Origin: CAYXNZ01 sp964553705
GTDB taxonomy: Bacteria > Patescibacteriota > Patescibacteriia > Patescibacteriales > GWC2-42-12
DNA length: 22,982 nt
Assembly: GCA_964553705.1 (NCBI GenBank)
Contig: CAZKKV010000014.1
Location: 1 to 22,982, forward strand
Direction of reading: 5' to 3'
Part shown: positions 1 to 6,474 of the stretch, in pieces
Layout: every line of letters starts with the position of its first letter
Numbering within the stretch: position 1 is the first letter of the stretch
Made by a program: the position numbers and the translations under genes
The notes under the pieces: generated by a model
What the model was told of the DNA's origin: nothing
Database searches by the model: none
The model's input: only the letters and a program-made list of their open reading frames with translations

Positions 1-580
1 TTAATTCTTGATTGGCATAAACATTACCAGTAATATCTAGATTGCCATTAATTTTGTTTGGGTTAGACAAAGGTTGTCTAACAATCATTTGGGTATTAAC
101 TGGTCCAGTAACTACTCTTTCTGTTTCAACTAACTTCTCCTCTGTATCAGTCTGATACATTTGGGCGTAACGAGACTTCAAACTATCTGGAATAATAAAA
201 TCAATCACTCTAGTGTAAATATCTCCTAATGACAGAGCTGACCTAGCTGTCTCTTTGGTTAAATAGCTTTTGCCTGACTGATTGTATTCTACAATAGCTT
301 CATTGGTTTCTCTGGCTTTAGTAGCGGCTTGCGCTAATTTATCTGAACCTGATTGAGAATATCTAGCTACTTTTTGTGCGCTAGTCAAAGTTAAATCTGC
401 CATCTTTTCTCCGAGGATATAAGATAGGTCTTTTTGCGTATCAGCTGATTGATTGAGGGCTACTTTGACATTGCTTTTAGCCGAAGCAACTGCTTGCCGA
501 CCGCGGTTAGCCGTAACATTGGCCATCGCTAACAATCGACTGGCGAACTGCCCCTGATTTTCTTCGGTCACGCCAGCCAC
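1..580 (-). CDS. Surface protein, continuation after in-frame TGA (partial, cut by window edge)
   Basis: This is the same reading frame as the membrane-anchored segment at 581-853. It stays open for 193 codons from just after the TGA to the left edge of the window. The translation is rich in A, S, T, Q and N, with long probably helical stretches such as NRGRQAVASAKSNVKVALNQ. It ends in a beta-repeat-like part, NGNLDITGNVYANQEL, typical of fibre or adhesin-like bacterial surface proteins. A GTG codon sits directly after the TGA at 578-580, so an independent start cannot be excluded, but I see no SD there. I read it as the body of one long secreted protein whose N-terminal anchor lies at 581-853. 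No specific family is recognised. The 3' end is missing. Confidence 0.6.
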   Translation of the reverse strand, partial: MAGVTEENQGQFASRLLAMANVTANRGRQAVASAKSNVKVALNQSADTQKDLSYILGEKMADLTLTSAQKVARYSQSGSDKLAQAATKARETNEAIVEYNQSGKSYLTKETARSALSLGDIYTRVIDFIIPDSLKSRYAQMYQTDTEEKLVETERVVTGPVNTQMIVRQPLSNPNKINGNLDITGNVYANQEL

Positions 581-853
581 TCAGCCTCTTTGACTTTTGT
601 TTTTTTCATCATCACTGGTTAGTAACAAAAATTTGCCAGACACATCTTTCGCTACGTCTTTAATAAACCGACCTGCTATTTTTTGAGATAAATTTATTGT
701 GTCTTTTATTTGACCTTCGAAAGAATAACCCAAGACAGGCAAAACATAGGCCATACCAAAAAATATTATTGTCATCAATAGAAAAACAATCTGCTTTCTT
801 GATAGAGGCATCTTTTCAGCTTTACTTTTTTTAGAAACTTTCTTTCTTATCAC
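581..853 (-). CDS. N-terminal membrane anchor of a surface protein, ends at TGA
   Basis: The 90-residue product starts with a Lys/Arg-rich segment (MIRKKVSKKSKAEK). A single hydrophobic span follows at about residues 22-44 (IVFLLMTIIFFGMAYVLPVL), then an extracytoplasmic-looking polar part. This is a signal-anchor arrangement. The start is GTG at 851-853. The codons upstream in frame reach TAA without an ATG, GTG or TTG, so GTG is the only ordinary start. It lies 15 bp behind the small HTH gene and is probably co-transcribed with it. The stop is TGA at 581-583, and the frame continues open for 193 codons beyond it. The segment is therefore probably the first part of an interrupted longer gene, or an assembly error, and not a complete protein. 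Confidence 0.6.
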   Translation of the reverse strand: MIRKKVSKKSKAEKMPLSRKQIVFLLMTIIFFGMAYVLPVLGYSFEGQIKDTINLSQKIAGRFIKDVAKDVSGKFLLLTSDDEKNKSQRG

Positions 854-868
854 AAAAATATGGGGTTA

Positions 869-1048
869 TTATTTGATATATTTACGAATAAACTTTTTTA
901 AATCACTACCAAAAACCCGATAGGTTTTCCTACCTATTCGGGCTACTTTTAAATCGCCTGAATCAATCCAACGATAAACAGTCCTCTTGCTAACTTTGAG
1001 GACTTTGGCGACTTCTTGAATGGTTAACAGATTATCTTTACTAAACAT
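869..1048 (-). CDS. Excisionase/MerR-type helix-turn-helix DNA-binding protein
   Basis: A 59-codon ORF runs from ATG at 1046-1048 to TAA at 869-871. The protein begins MFSKDNLLTIQEVAKVLKVS and continues with KRTVYRWIDSGDLKVARIGR. This is the classic HTH_17/excisionase signature: LTIQEVA..L.VS..TVYRWI..G.L...RIGR..R, with a helix-turn-helix at about residues 8-29 followed by the beta-wing. A final Lys-rich helix (SDLKKFIRKYIK) closes the domain. Such proteins bind DNA as transcription regulators or as recombination directionality factors; no integrase is visible here, so a regulator is more likely. A consensus promoter with four phased GACA boxes lies just upstream, which would fit autoregulation (inference). 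The surface-protein gene follows 15 bp downstream. Confidence 0.85.
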   Translation of the reverse strand: MFSKDNLLTIQEVAKVLKVSKRTVYRWIDSGDLKVARIGRKTYRVFGSDLKKFIRKYIK

Positions 1049-1087
1049 TCTCTGCTTTTAGGATTAACAAAAGATAATTATGCTAAA

Positions 1088-1117
1088 ATTATACTATATA
1101 ATGTCGTCCATTGTCAA
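1088..1117 (-). promoter_or_regulatory. Consensus sigma70-type promoter for the HTH gene
   Basis: Read on the minus strand, TTGACA (1112-1117) is followed by an 18-bp spacer and TATAAT (1088-1093), both perfect consensus hexamers. Transcription would start near 1080, about 30 nt before the ATG of the HTH gene. The -35 hexamer is itself part of the 10-bp periodic GACA repeat. Confidence 0.75.
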
Positions 1118-1135
1118 TGATTGTCGTACATTGTC
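1102..1135. promoter_or_regulatory. Four TGTC boxes at exact 10-bp spacing (candidate operator)
   Basis: TGTC occurs at 1102, 1112, 1122 and 1132. The longer match is a 20-bp tandem unit (TGTCGTCCATTGTCA against TGTCGTACATTGTCA, offset 20 bp). On the other strand the boxes read GACA, one per helical turn, and one of them supplies the -35 of the HTH-gene promoter. Binding sites on one helix face that overlap a promoter are what a cooperative repressor or activator would use. The neighbouring HTH protein is the obvious candidate ligand, but that is inference. Confidence 0.55.
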
Positions 1136-1179
1136 ACAAAAATATTAATTTCTAAGCTAATATTAAGTATTTTTATCTT

Positions 1180-1212
1180 TAAAAAATAATTCACAAATAG
1201 TGTTATTTTTTA
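1180..1212. repeat. AT-only inverted repeat in the 1049-1414 divergent gap
   Basis: TAAAAAATAA (1180-1189) and TTATTTTTTA (1203-1212) form a perfect 10-bp inverted repeat with a 13-nt loop. The 366-bp gap between the divergent HTH and LCP genes otherwise holds the two promoters, the phased TGTC boxes and a weaker inverted repeat at 1271-1280/1302-1311 (9 of 10 positions). I see no RNA gene or further ORF in it. The function of this hairpin is unknown, and its pure A/T stem could be chance in such AT-rich sequence. Confidence 0.3.
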
Positions 1213-1349
1213 CGAACCTTTTGACTAATACACAGCCAAAAATCACTTAACAAAAGTTGTTATATCCAAAACAAAAAAGAAAAGAAGCTTTTATCCCCTC
1301 CTCTCTTTTGTCTAAAATAAATTATTCTTCACGATTACAACAACAAACA

Positions 1350-1378
1350 TTGTCAAAAACAAAAAATCTCTATATAAT
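1350..1378 (+). promoter_or_regulatory. Sigma70-type promoter for the LCP-der-pth genes
   Basis: TTGTCA (1350-1355), a 17-bp spacer and TATAAT (1373-1378) give a near-consensus promoter 36 bp before the LCP start codon. The expected transcription start is near 1385, leaving a short leader without a recognisable SD. Confidence 0.7.
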
Positions 1379-1414
1379 TATGAAGTAATTAGAGTTTTTT
1401 CAATTGTTTAATCT

Positions 1415-2896
1415 ATGAATAAAAAAATAGACTTACTTAATCATAATTCAGATCAAAACGATCTCCATCAATCAACCATCAAAAATTCATCTAACACAAA
1501 AAAGAGGAAACTTTTTTTATATCTATTTATCTTTGTTATGGTGAGTTTATTTTTGTTTTCATCTAACACCAAAAAATCAAACCAATCTACGTGGGTCAAT
1601 TACATACCAATTATCGGTCAAATAAAACACCTAGTTGAAAGTGCCGATAATCAACTCAAAGGCGAGGATCGAGGAACTATCAATGTCCTACTTCTCGGTA
1701 TGGGTGGAAAAAATCATGACGGCGGATATCTGACAGATACTATAATTCTGGCAACATTAAATGTCGAAGAAAAAAAAATCGCTCTATTATCAATCCCCCG
1801 AGATTTATCTATTCCTGTTGAAAATATGGGCTGGCGAAAAATTAACAACATCAATGCCTTTGCTGAAGCGCAAAATAGCGATAGTGGTGGATTAGCCACT
1901 AGTCAAGCTGTCAGCGATGTGCTTAATATACCAATAGACTATTATGTCAGAGTTGATTTCGCCGGCTTTGTAAAAATCGTTAATGAAATTGGCGGAATTA
2001 AAATTGAAGTTGAAAATACTATTAATGACTCGGCATATCCAATTATGGGAAACGAGGATGCTCCATGGGAAGAAAGATTTGAACATCTCTTTATAGAAAA
2101 GGGCTGGCAAGAAATGGACGGAGAATTAGCTTTAAAATACGCTCGTTCAAGACATTCTGTCGGTATTGAAGGTTCTGATTTTGGTCGAGCCAAACGCCAA
2201 CAAAAAATTCTACAGGCAATAAAAGACAAAATTATTTCCAGACATATTATTTTTAAACCGACGATGGCAGCAAATATTATAAAAGATGTGGAAGAACATT
2301 TCAGTACAAACCTAAAATTGTGGGAAATAATCAAATTATGGAACATGTTCAAAGACATTAATAATGAAAGTATTGTTAGTAAAACATTGAGTGATGCTCC
2401 TAGTGGACTTTTAACAAGCATGATTACCGAAGATGGCGCTTATATTTTAATTCCAAGAAGTGGCGATTTTTCAGAAATACAATATTTAATTAATAATTTT
2501 TTTGAAGAAGCACCTCTTCAATCAAAAACAGCAATAGTTAAAGAAAAGGCCACTCTAGAAGTAAGAAATGGCACTTGGGTTAACGGTTTAGCATCAGAAG
2601 TAGCATTGGATTTAGCTATGTATGGTTATGATGTTATCCGAATTGGTAATTGCAGTAGGCAAAATTTTGAAAAAACAGTTATCTACGATCTAACTTACGG
2701 AGAAAAAATTGATTCCTTGGCTATATTAAAAGATAGACTAAACGCTAATATCTCACTCGGTTTGCCACAATGGCTAATAGATGATTTAGCCAATGAATTA
2801 AATGAGGAAAAAAATCCTGTTCAACCAGATTTTATAATCATTTTAGGACAAGACGCTGACAAAACTAATTCTGGAACAATTAATCCGGAAATATAA
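1415..2896 (+). CDS. LytR-CpsA-Psr (LCP) family cell-wall glycopolymer ligase
   Basis: The 493-residue protein has a cytoplasmic N-terminus and one membrane span (about 33-49). The extracytoplasmic LCP domain (about 88-280) shows the family landmarks: NVLLLGMGG, a D-T-I/L block (LTDTIILATLN), SIPRDLSIPV and the C-terminal arginine block KYARSRH...DFGRAKRQQK. A LytR_C domain follows at about 380-480 (TLEVRNGTWVNGLASEVALD). LCP enzymes transfer lipid-linked polymers such as teichoic-acid-like or capsular glycans onto peptidoglycan, using conserved Arg and Asp residues to bind pyrophosphate. The acceptor here is unknown. It is the first gene behind the promoter at 1350-1378, with der only 9 bp downstream. 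There is no SD before the ATG. It is full length and the family call is firm. Confidence 0.92.
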   Translation: MNKKIDLLNHNSDQNDLHQSTIKNSSNTKKRKLFLYLFIFVMVSLFLFSSNTKKSNQSTWVNYIPIIGQIKHLVESADNQLKGEDRGTINVLLLGMGGKNHDGGYLTDTIILATLNVEEKKIALLSIPRDLSIPVENMGWRKINNINAFAEAQNSDSGGLATSQAVSDVLNIPIDYYVRVDFAGFVKIVNEIGGIKIEVENTINDSAYPIMGNEDAPWEERFEHLFIEKGWQEMDGELALKYARSRHSVGIEGSDFGRAKRQQKILQAIKDKIISRHIIFKPTMAANIIKDVEEHFSTNLKLWEIIKLWNMFKDINNESIVSKTLSDAPSGLLTSMITEDGAYILIPRSGDFSEIQYLINNFFEEAPLQSKTAIVKEKATLEVRNGTWVNGLASEVALDLAMYGYDVIRIGNCSRQNFEKTVIYDLTYGEKIDSLAILKDRLNANISLGLPQWLIDDLANELNEEKNPVQPDFIIILGQDADKTNSGTINPEI

Positions 2897-2905
2897 AATG
2901 GAAAT

Positions 2906-4291
2906 ATGAAAATGACATTATCTAAACAAAAATTAGCTAACATAGTTATCTTTGGTCGAACCAATGTTGGTAAATCGACTCTTTTTAACTGTCTAACTGA
3001 AAAATCACAAGCATTAGTGGCAAACGCCGAAGGTACCACTAGAGATAGTAATATCGGTGAAGTTGAATGGCAAAGAAAAAAATTCCAATTAATCGACACT
3101 GGCGGCATCTTGGATTTAAAATATTTAACTGGCAAAAAAATAAAAACCAACGACATAGAAATAAAAGTTCAGCAACAAGCCAAAGAATATTTAACAAAAG
3201 CTGACTTGGTTTTATTCGTAGTTGATAACAAAACTGGTCTACTGCCTCAAGACCGACAAATGGCAATTATAGTAAAGAAAATTGTGCCCAATAAAAAAAT
3301 AATTTTGGTGGTAAATAAAACTGATAGTCCAAGTAAAAGAGCAAAGATTGCAGATTTTTATAAACTAAGTTTAGGTGAACCAATACCTGTATCTGCTGCT
3401 AGCGGTAGTGGTACTGGTGATTTGCTAGATATAATTATCAAAAAAAATAAAAGCAAAAAGGATTATGTTTCACAACCCGAGAATGAAAATAAAATCAAGG
3501 TTTGCATTTTGGGAAAACCAAATGTCGGTAAATCAAGTTTGCTAAATTCTATTCTCGGCTATGAACGAGTTATTGTTAGCCCAATTCCACACACCACCAG
3601 AGAACCTCAAGACACTGAAATAACATATAAAAACCATCTTATTACTCTTGTTGATACAGCTGGTATCAGCAAAAAGGGTCGAAAAACAAAAGGACTTGAG
3701 AAACACGGCATAGATAAATCATTATCCATCCTTAAAAAAGCAGATATAACCCTTATGGTTTTTGATATTAACGAAGAATTAACCAGACAAGAATCAAAAA
3801 TAGCCGAAGAAATATTAAACCGAAAAAAAAGTCTTATTCTGATTGCTAACAAATGGGATCTAATAAAAGAAAAAGATACTAAAAAATTCACACAATATAT
3901 TAATGGTTTTTTACCATTCACTCGATTCGCACCAATTCAGTTTGTATCAGCTTTAACCGGTTCAAAGGTAGACAAAATAATGGATCTCATTATTGAAATT
4001 AAAAAAAGTCGAGAAATAAAAATAAGTGATTCTCAGTTAACTAAATTTTTAAATTCAATAGTAAAAATTCACAAACCAGCCAAAGGCAAGGGCAATAGAC
4101 ACCCTAGGATATACAAATTATCTCAAGTCAGAACTAATCCGCCACAATTTGAACTAAATATTGGAAAAAAAGATGACTTACATTTTTCTTATGTCCGTTT
4201 TATTGAAAATCGTTTGCGAGACAAGTTTAATTTCGCTGGTGCCCCAATAACCGTAAAAGTAAAGAAGGAGAGCTCAAGAAAAATAATTTAA
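2906..4291 (+). CDS. der: Ribosome-assembly GTPase Der (EngA)
   Basis: The protein has 461 residues with the tandem G-domain layout unique to Der. The first P-loop is GRTNVGKST (17-25) and the second GKPNVGKSS (203-211). Each domain has its G3 (DTGGI, DTAGI) and NKxD motif (NKTD, NKWD). A KH-like C-terminal domain follows, including a KGKGNRHPRIYKLSQ stretch. Der binds the 50S subunit during late assembly. The length is close to the usual 440-490 residues, with nothing missing. Two ATGs (2906 and 2912) are possible starts and neither has an SD. pth begins 5 bp after the stop, which suggests joint transcription. Confidence 0.96.
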   Translation: MKMTLSKQKLANIVIFGRTNVGKSTLFNCLTEKSQALVANAEGTTRDSNIGEVEWQRKKFQLIDTGGILDLKYLTGKKIKTNDIEIKVQQQAKEYLTKADLVLFVVDNKTGLLPQDRQMAIIVKKIVPNKKIILVVNKTDSPSKRAKIADFYKLSLGEPIPVSAASGSGTGDLLDIIIKKNKSKKDYVSQPENENKIKVCILGKPNVGKSSLLNSILGYERVIVSPIPHTTREPQDTEITYKNHLITLVDTAGISKKGRKTKGLEKHGIDKSLSILKKADITLMVFDINEELTRQESKIAEEILNRKKSLILIANKWDLIKEKDTKKFTQYINGFLPFTRFAPIQFVSALTGSKVDKIMDLIIEIKKSREIKISDSQLTKFLNSIVKIHKPAKGKGNRHPRIYKLSQVRTNPPQFELNIGKKDDLHFSYVRFIENRLRDKFNFAGAPITVKVKKESSRKII

Positions 4292-4296
4292 ATTAT

Positions 4297-4845
4297 ATGA
4301 AAATAATAATCGGACTAGGAAATCCAGGTAAAAAATACGAGCAATCCAGACACAATTCTGGTTTTATGGCGATTGATTTTTTAGCAAAAAAAATGGACCT
4401 AACCTGGCTAGAAAACAAAAAATTAAAATCAATAATTGCAAAGAATAATAAAATAATTTTAGCCAAACCACAAACATACATGAATGCTTCTGGACAAGCA
4501 GTTAGGCCAATAATGGATTACTATAAAATTATACCCAAAAGATTGGGTTTGTTTACTCTAAAAAATAGCGATTTATCAGACAAACTGACTGTCATCCACG
4601 ATGATCTGGATATTGAATTCGGCAAATACAAAAACTCAATCAACTCAACTAGTGCTGGTCACAACGGCGTTAAGTCAATCATCAATCATCTCAAAACTAA
4701 AAATTTTAAAAGAATTAGAATTGGCATAAAAGCAAAAAATGAAACAAATATTCCAGCGGAAAAATTCGTCTTGCAAAATTTTAGCAAAGAAGAACTAGCA
4801 GTTATTAACAATCAAATAATACAAATTTCAGACGAAATCTTATAA
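4297..4845 (+). CDS. pth: Peptidyl-tRNA hydrolase
   Basis: The protein has 182 residues with all Pth hallmarks: GLGNPGKKYEQSRHNSGF at the N-terminus including the catalytic His19, the KPQTYMNASGQAV block, HDDLDIEFGKYK with the catalytic-dyad Asp, and GHNGVKSI. The enzyme releases peptides from peptidyl-tRNA that drops off ribosomes. A short extra segment (PKRLGLFTLKNSDLSDKL) lies before the HDD motif and looks like a lineage-specific loop. The gene sits 5 bp behind der, a pairing that makes sense for translation housekeeping. No SD is adjacent to the ATG; a GGAG lies about 26 nt upstream, too far to serve. Confidence 0.95.
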   Translation: MKIIIGLGNPGKKYEQSRHNSGFMAIDFLAKKMDLTWLENKKLKSIIAKNNKIILAKPQTYMNASGQAVRPIMDYYKIIPKRLGLFTLKNSDLSDKLTVIHDDLDIEFGKYKNSINSTSAGHNGVKSIINHLKTKNFKRIRIGIKAKNETNIPAEKFVLQNFSKEELAVINNQIIQISDEIL

Positions 4846-4895
4846 ACTGATAAAATTATAAATGTTTTTTCTGCCTATAAAATACTTTTTTGCAT

Positions 4896-5017
4896 AAAAA
4901 AATAACGCCCACAAATATGCCTAAGAGCTAGAGACTCGCTCGGATTAAGACAAGAGGCTAATCAGGAGGGAGATTAACTTTGTCACTCCTAGGCAAAATT
5001 GTGAACGCTATTTTTTT
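4896..5017 (+). ncRNA. Candidate structured RNA 1 with AGGAGGG apical loop
   Basis: A 122-nt rod can be drawn by hand. Positions 4896-4907 pair with 5006-5017 (12 positions, one A·C mismatch). Inside are CACAA/TTGTG (4910-4914/4999-5003), TGCCTA/TAGGCA (4918-4923/4990-4995) and GAG/CTC. An inner arm GACAA/TTGTC (4949-4953/4980-4984) carries a hairpin TAATC/GATTA (4959-4963/4972-4976) whose 8-nt loop is AGGAGGGA. The 3' side ends in seven T, as in an intrinsic terminator. The outer A/T runs are symmetric, so either strand could be the transcript. CTCCT at 4986-4990 could alternatively pair with the AGGAG loop, giving a two-state fold. On this strand a TTG at 4980 opens a 15-codon frame ending at 5027. 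I find no match to 6S, SRP, RNase P or tmRNA signatures. The 4846-5313 gap otherwise holds only the second element and AT-rich sequence. Confidence 0.45.
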
Positions 5018-5108
5018 ATTATCCTAAAAACGCTTCACTGTCTATTATAAATTATAATATTAAAACTCTTAAAAATCAAAGTCTAAATCAAAAAAATATT
5101 TTTTAAAA

Positions 5109-5215
5109 TAGTGTTTAATTTTCTGCTTACTGTCAAAAACACAGATTATACAAATAATCAAGGAGGATAATTATTTGAAAATCAAGTTCTTCAGCAAGCA
5201 GAAAATTAAACACTA
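5109..5215 (+). ncRNA. Candidate structured RNA 2 with AAGGAGG apical loop
   Basis: A perfect 20-bp inverted repeat (5109-5128 with 5196-5215) is extended after one A·C mismatch by CTG/CAG (5130-5132/5192-5194). It encloses GATT/AATC (5144-5147/5180-5183) and a hairpin CAAATAAT/ATTATTTG (5151-5158/5170-5177). The 11-nt loop of that hairpin contains AAGGAGG, the full SD consensus. The core resembles element 1 in order and spacing (GATTA, CAA, TAATC, AGGAGG, then TTTG). Eight nt after the SD, TTG at 5175 opens a 13-codon Lys-rich frame (MKIKFFSKQKIKH) ending in TAG at 5214-5216. Its 3' half is the 3' arm of the long stem. There is no T-run after the stem. The element lies about 100 bp before dprA, so a leader or attenuator role and an independent RNA are both possible. 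Confidence 0.45.
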
Positions 5216-5313
5216 GCAAAAAAGTAAATCAATACAGATTAACACGATATCAATATCTTGTCAACCTATAATATCTCAATGATACTTGACAATTAATTTA
5301 CTCTTTTTCTCCC

Positions 5314-6408
5314 ATGCAAAATGATACAAAATACTGGCTGGCTTTAAATAGCTTCCCAAAATTTGGACCAGTTAGATTCAAAAAAATAAAAAACTATTTT
5401 CCCTCACTCAAAGATGCTTATTGGGCAACCGCCGAAGAACTACAACGTGCCGGACTTGAAGAAAAAATGGCCCAAGAATTTACTGCCGTGAAAATGAGCA
5501 TCAATCCAGATAAACTATTAGAAGAAATGGAGCAAGAAAAAATAAAAATAATTACCATCGACGATCAATTGTATCCAAAACTTTTAAAAGAAATATACGC
5601 CCCGCCTCCCCTGCTTTATTATCGCGGACAAATAAAAAATTTAGACCAATTCAATCTGGCTGTAGTTGGATCAAGAAAATATTCCAATTATGGACAACAA
5701 GTAACAGAAAAAATAGTTAGTGATTTAGCCCGAAACGACATAACTATAGTTAGTGGACTAGCTCTAGGAATTGACACTTTGGCACATGCTACTGCTCTCG
5801 AAACGAATGGAAAAACTATTGCTGTTCTCGGATCAGGACTAGACAAACAAAGTATTTACCCTTCTGCAAACCGCTATTTAGCAAACAAAATTGTTGAATC
5901 TGATGGTATTGTATTCTCCGAATTTCCGCTTGGCGCTCTGCCCATGAAACACCATTTTCCGCAAAGAAACAGAACAATTGCTGGACTCTGTCTGGCAACT
6001 CTAGTTGTTGAAGCAAGTGAAAAATCAGGTGCTTTAATAACAGCTCGCTACGCATTAGAACAAAATCGTGAGATTTTTGCCGTTCCAGGTAGTATTTTTT
6101 CCGTTAATTCAATCGGCGCAAATAATTTGATCAAACTCGGCGCCAAAGTAGTGTCTGAAGCGCAAGATATTATTGAAGCGCTTGATTTAACTCAAGTAGC
6201 CGAATATATAGACAACAAAAAAATCATTCCAGAATCAGTAGAAGAAGAGCTGATTTTATCGCAGTTAAATCATGAACCGATGCATATTGATGAATTAATA
6301 AAATTGACAAAACTTAACACCTCAGTTATAAATAGTGCATTAACCATAATGGAAATGAAGGGTATGGTAAAAAATTTGGGTGGAACACAATACGTTGTGT
6401 CCAGATAA
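5314..6408 (+). CDS. dprA: DNA-processing protein DprA (Smf)
   Basis: The protein has 364 residues. It has an N-terminal helical SAM/HhH-like region (1-70, LALNSFPKFGPVRFKKIKNY). The DprA Rossmann domain (about 105-290) carries AVVGSRKYSNYG, IVSGLALGIDTLAH, GSGLDKQSIYP, FPQRNRTIAGL and KSGALITARYALEQNREIF. A C-terminal winged helix follows (about 305-362). DprA loads RecA onto incoming single-stranded DNA during natural transformation, and all core motifs are present. The ATG at 5314 is preceded by CTCCC and not by an SD. A TATAAT at 5267-5272 could be its -10, but no good -35 accompanies it. TTGTCAA and TTGACAA form a 7-bp inverted repeat around that -10. topA follows in the same direction 66 bp downstream. 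Confidence 0.95.
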   Translation: MQNDTKYWLALNSFPKFGPVRFKKIKNYFPSLKDAYWATAEELQRAGLEEKMAQEFTAVKMSINPDKLLEEMEQEKIKIITIDDQLYPKLLKEIYAPPPLLYYRGQIKNLDQFNLAVVGSRKYSNYGQQVTEKIVSDLARNDITIVSGLALGIDTLAHATALETNGKTIAVLGSGLDKQSIYPSANRYLANKIVESDGIVFSEFPLGALPMKHHFPQRNRTIAGLCLATLVVEASEKSGALITARYALEQNREIFAVPGSIFSVNSIGANNLIKLGAKVVSEAQDIIEALDLTQVAEYIDNKKIIPESVEEELILSQLNHEPMHIDELIKLTKLNTSVINSALTIMEMKGMVKNLGGTQYVVSR

Positions 6409-6474
6409 TCTGCTTATAAAATTTTTAATAAAAGATTACACATCGAATAAATTAAAAAATAAATTTAACGATTT

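Noticed and set aside
1..853. UGA reassigned to glycine or tryptophan (genetic code 25 or 4)
   Set aside because: The UvrD gene ends in TGA in a 4-bp overlap with the next gene, and reading through it reaches TAA within three codons. Other genes contain no internal TGA. A single split gene is not enough for a code change.
1102..1135. CRISPR-like array
   Set aside because: Units are only 10-20 bp with no unique spacers and overlap a promoter; phased protein sites fit better.
1271..1311. Third SD-bearing hairpin, on the minus strand (GGAGGGG between ACAAAAGAGA-type arms)
   Set aside because: The arms have a mismatch, consist mainly of A/T runs, lack the GATTA/TAATC core, and no start codon follows the GGAGG at a usable distance.
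1942..2421. 159-codon ORF opposite the LCP gene
   Set aside because: It lies entirely antisense to well-conserved LCP motifs and its translation has no recognisable domain; it is a shadow frame.
4896..5215. 6S RNA, SRP RNA, RNase P RNA or tmRNA
   Set aside because: The GGAAGGAAGCAGCC-type SRP loop, the RNase P conserved blocks and a tag-peptide frame are all absent, and the lengths are too short. 6S remains conceivable for a rod shape, but the large SD-like loop does not fit.
5244..5272. dprA promoter with TATAAT at 5267
   Set aside because: The -10 is perfect but the best -35 at 17-bp spacing (ACGATA) is poor; it is mentioned under dprA and not called.
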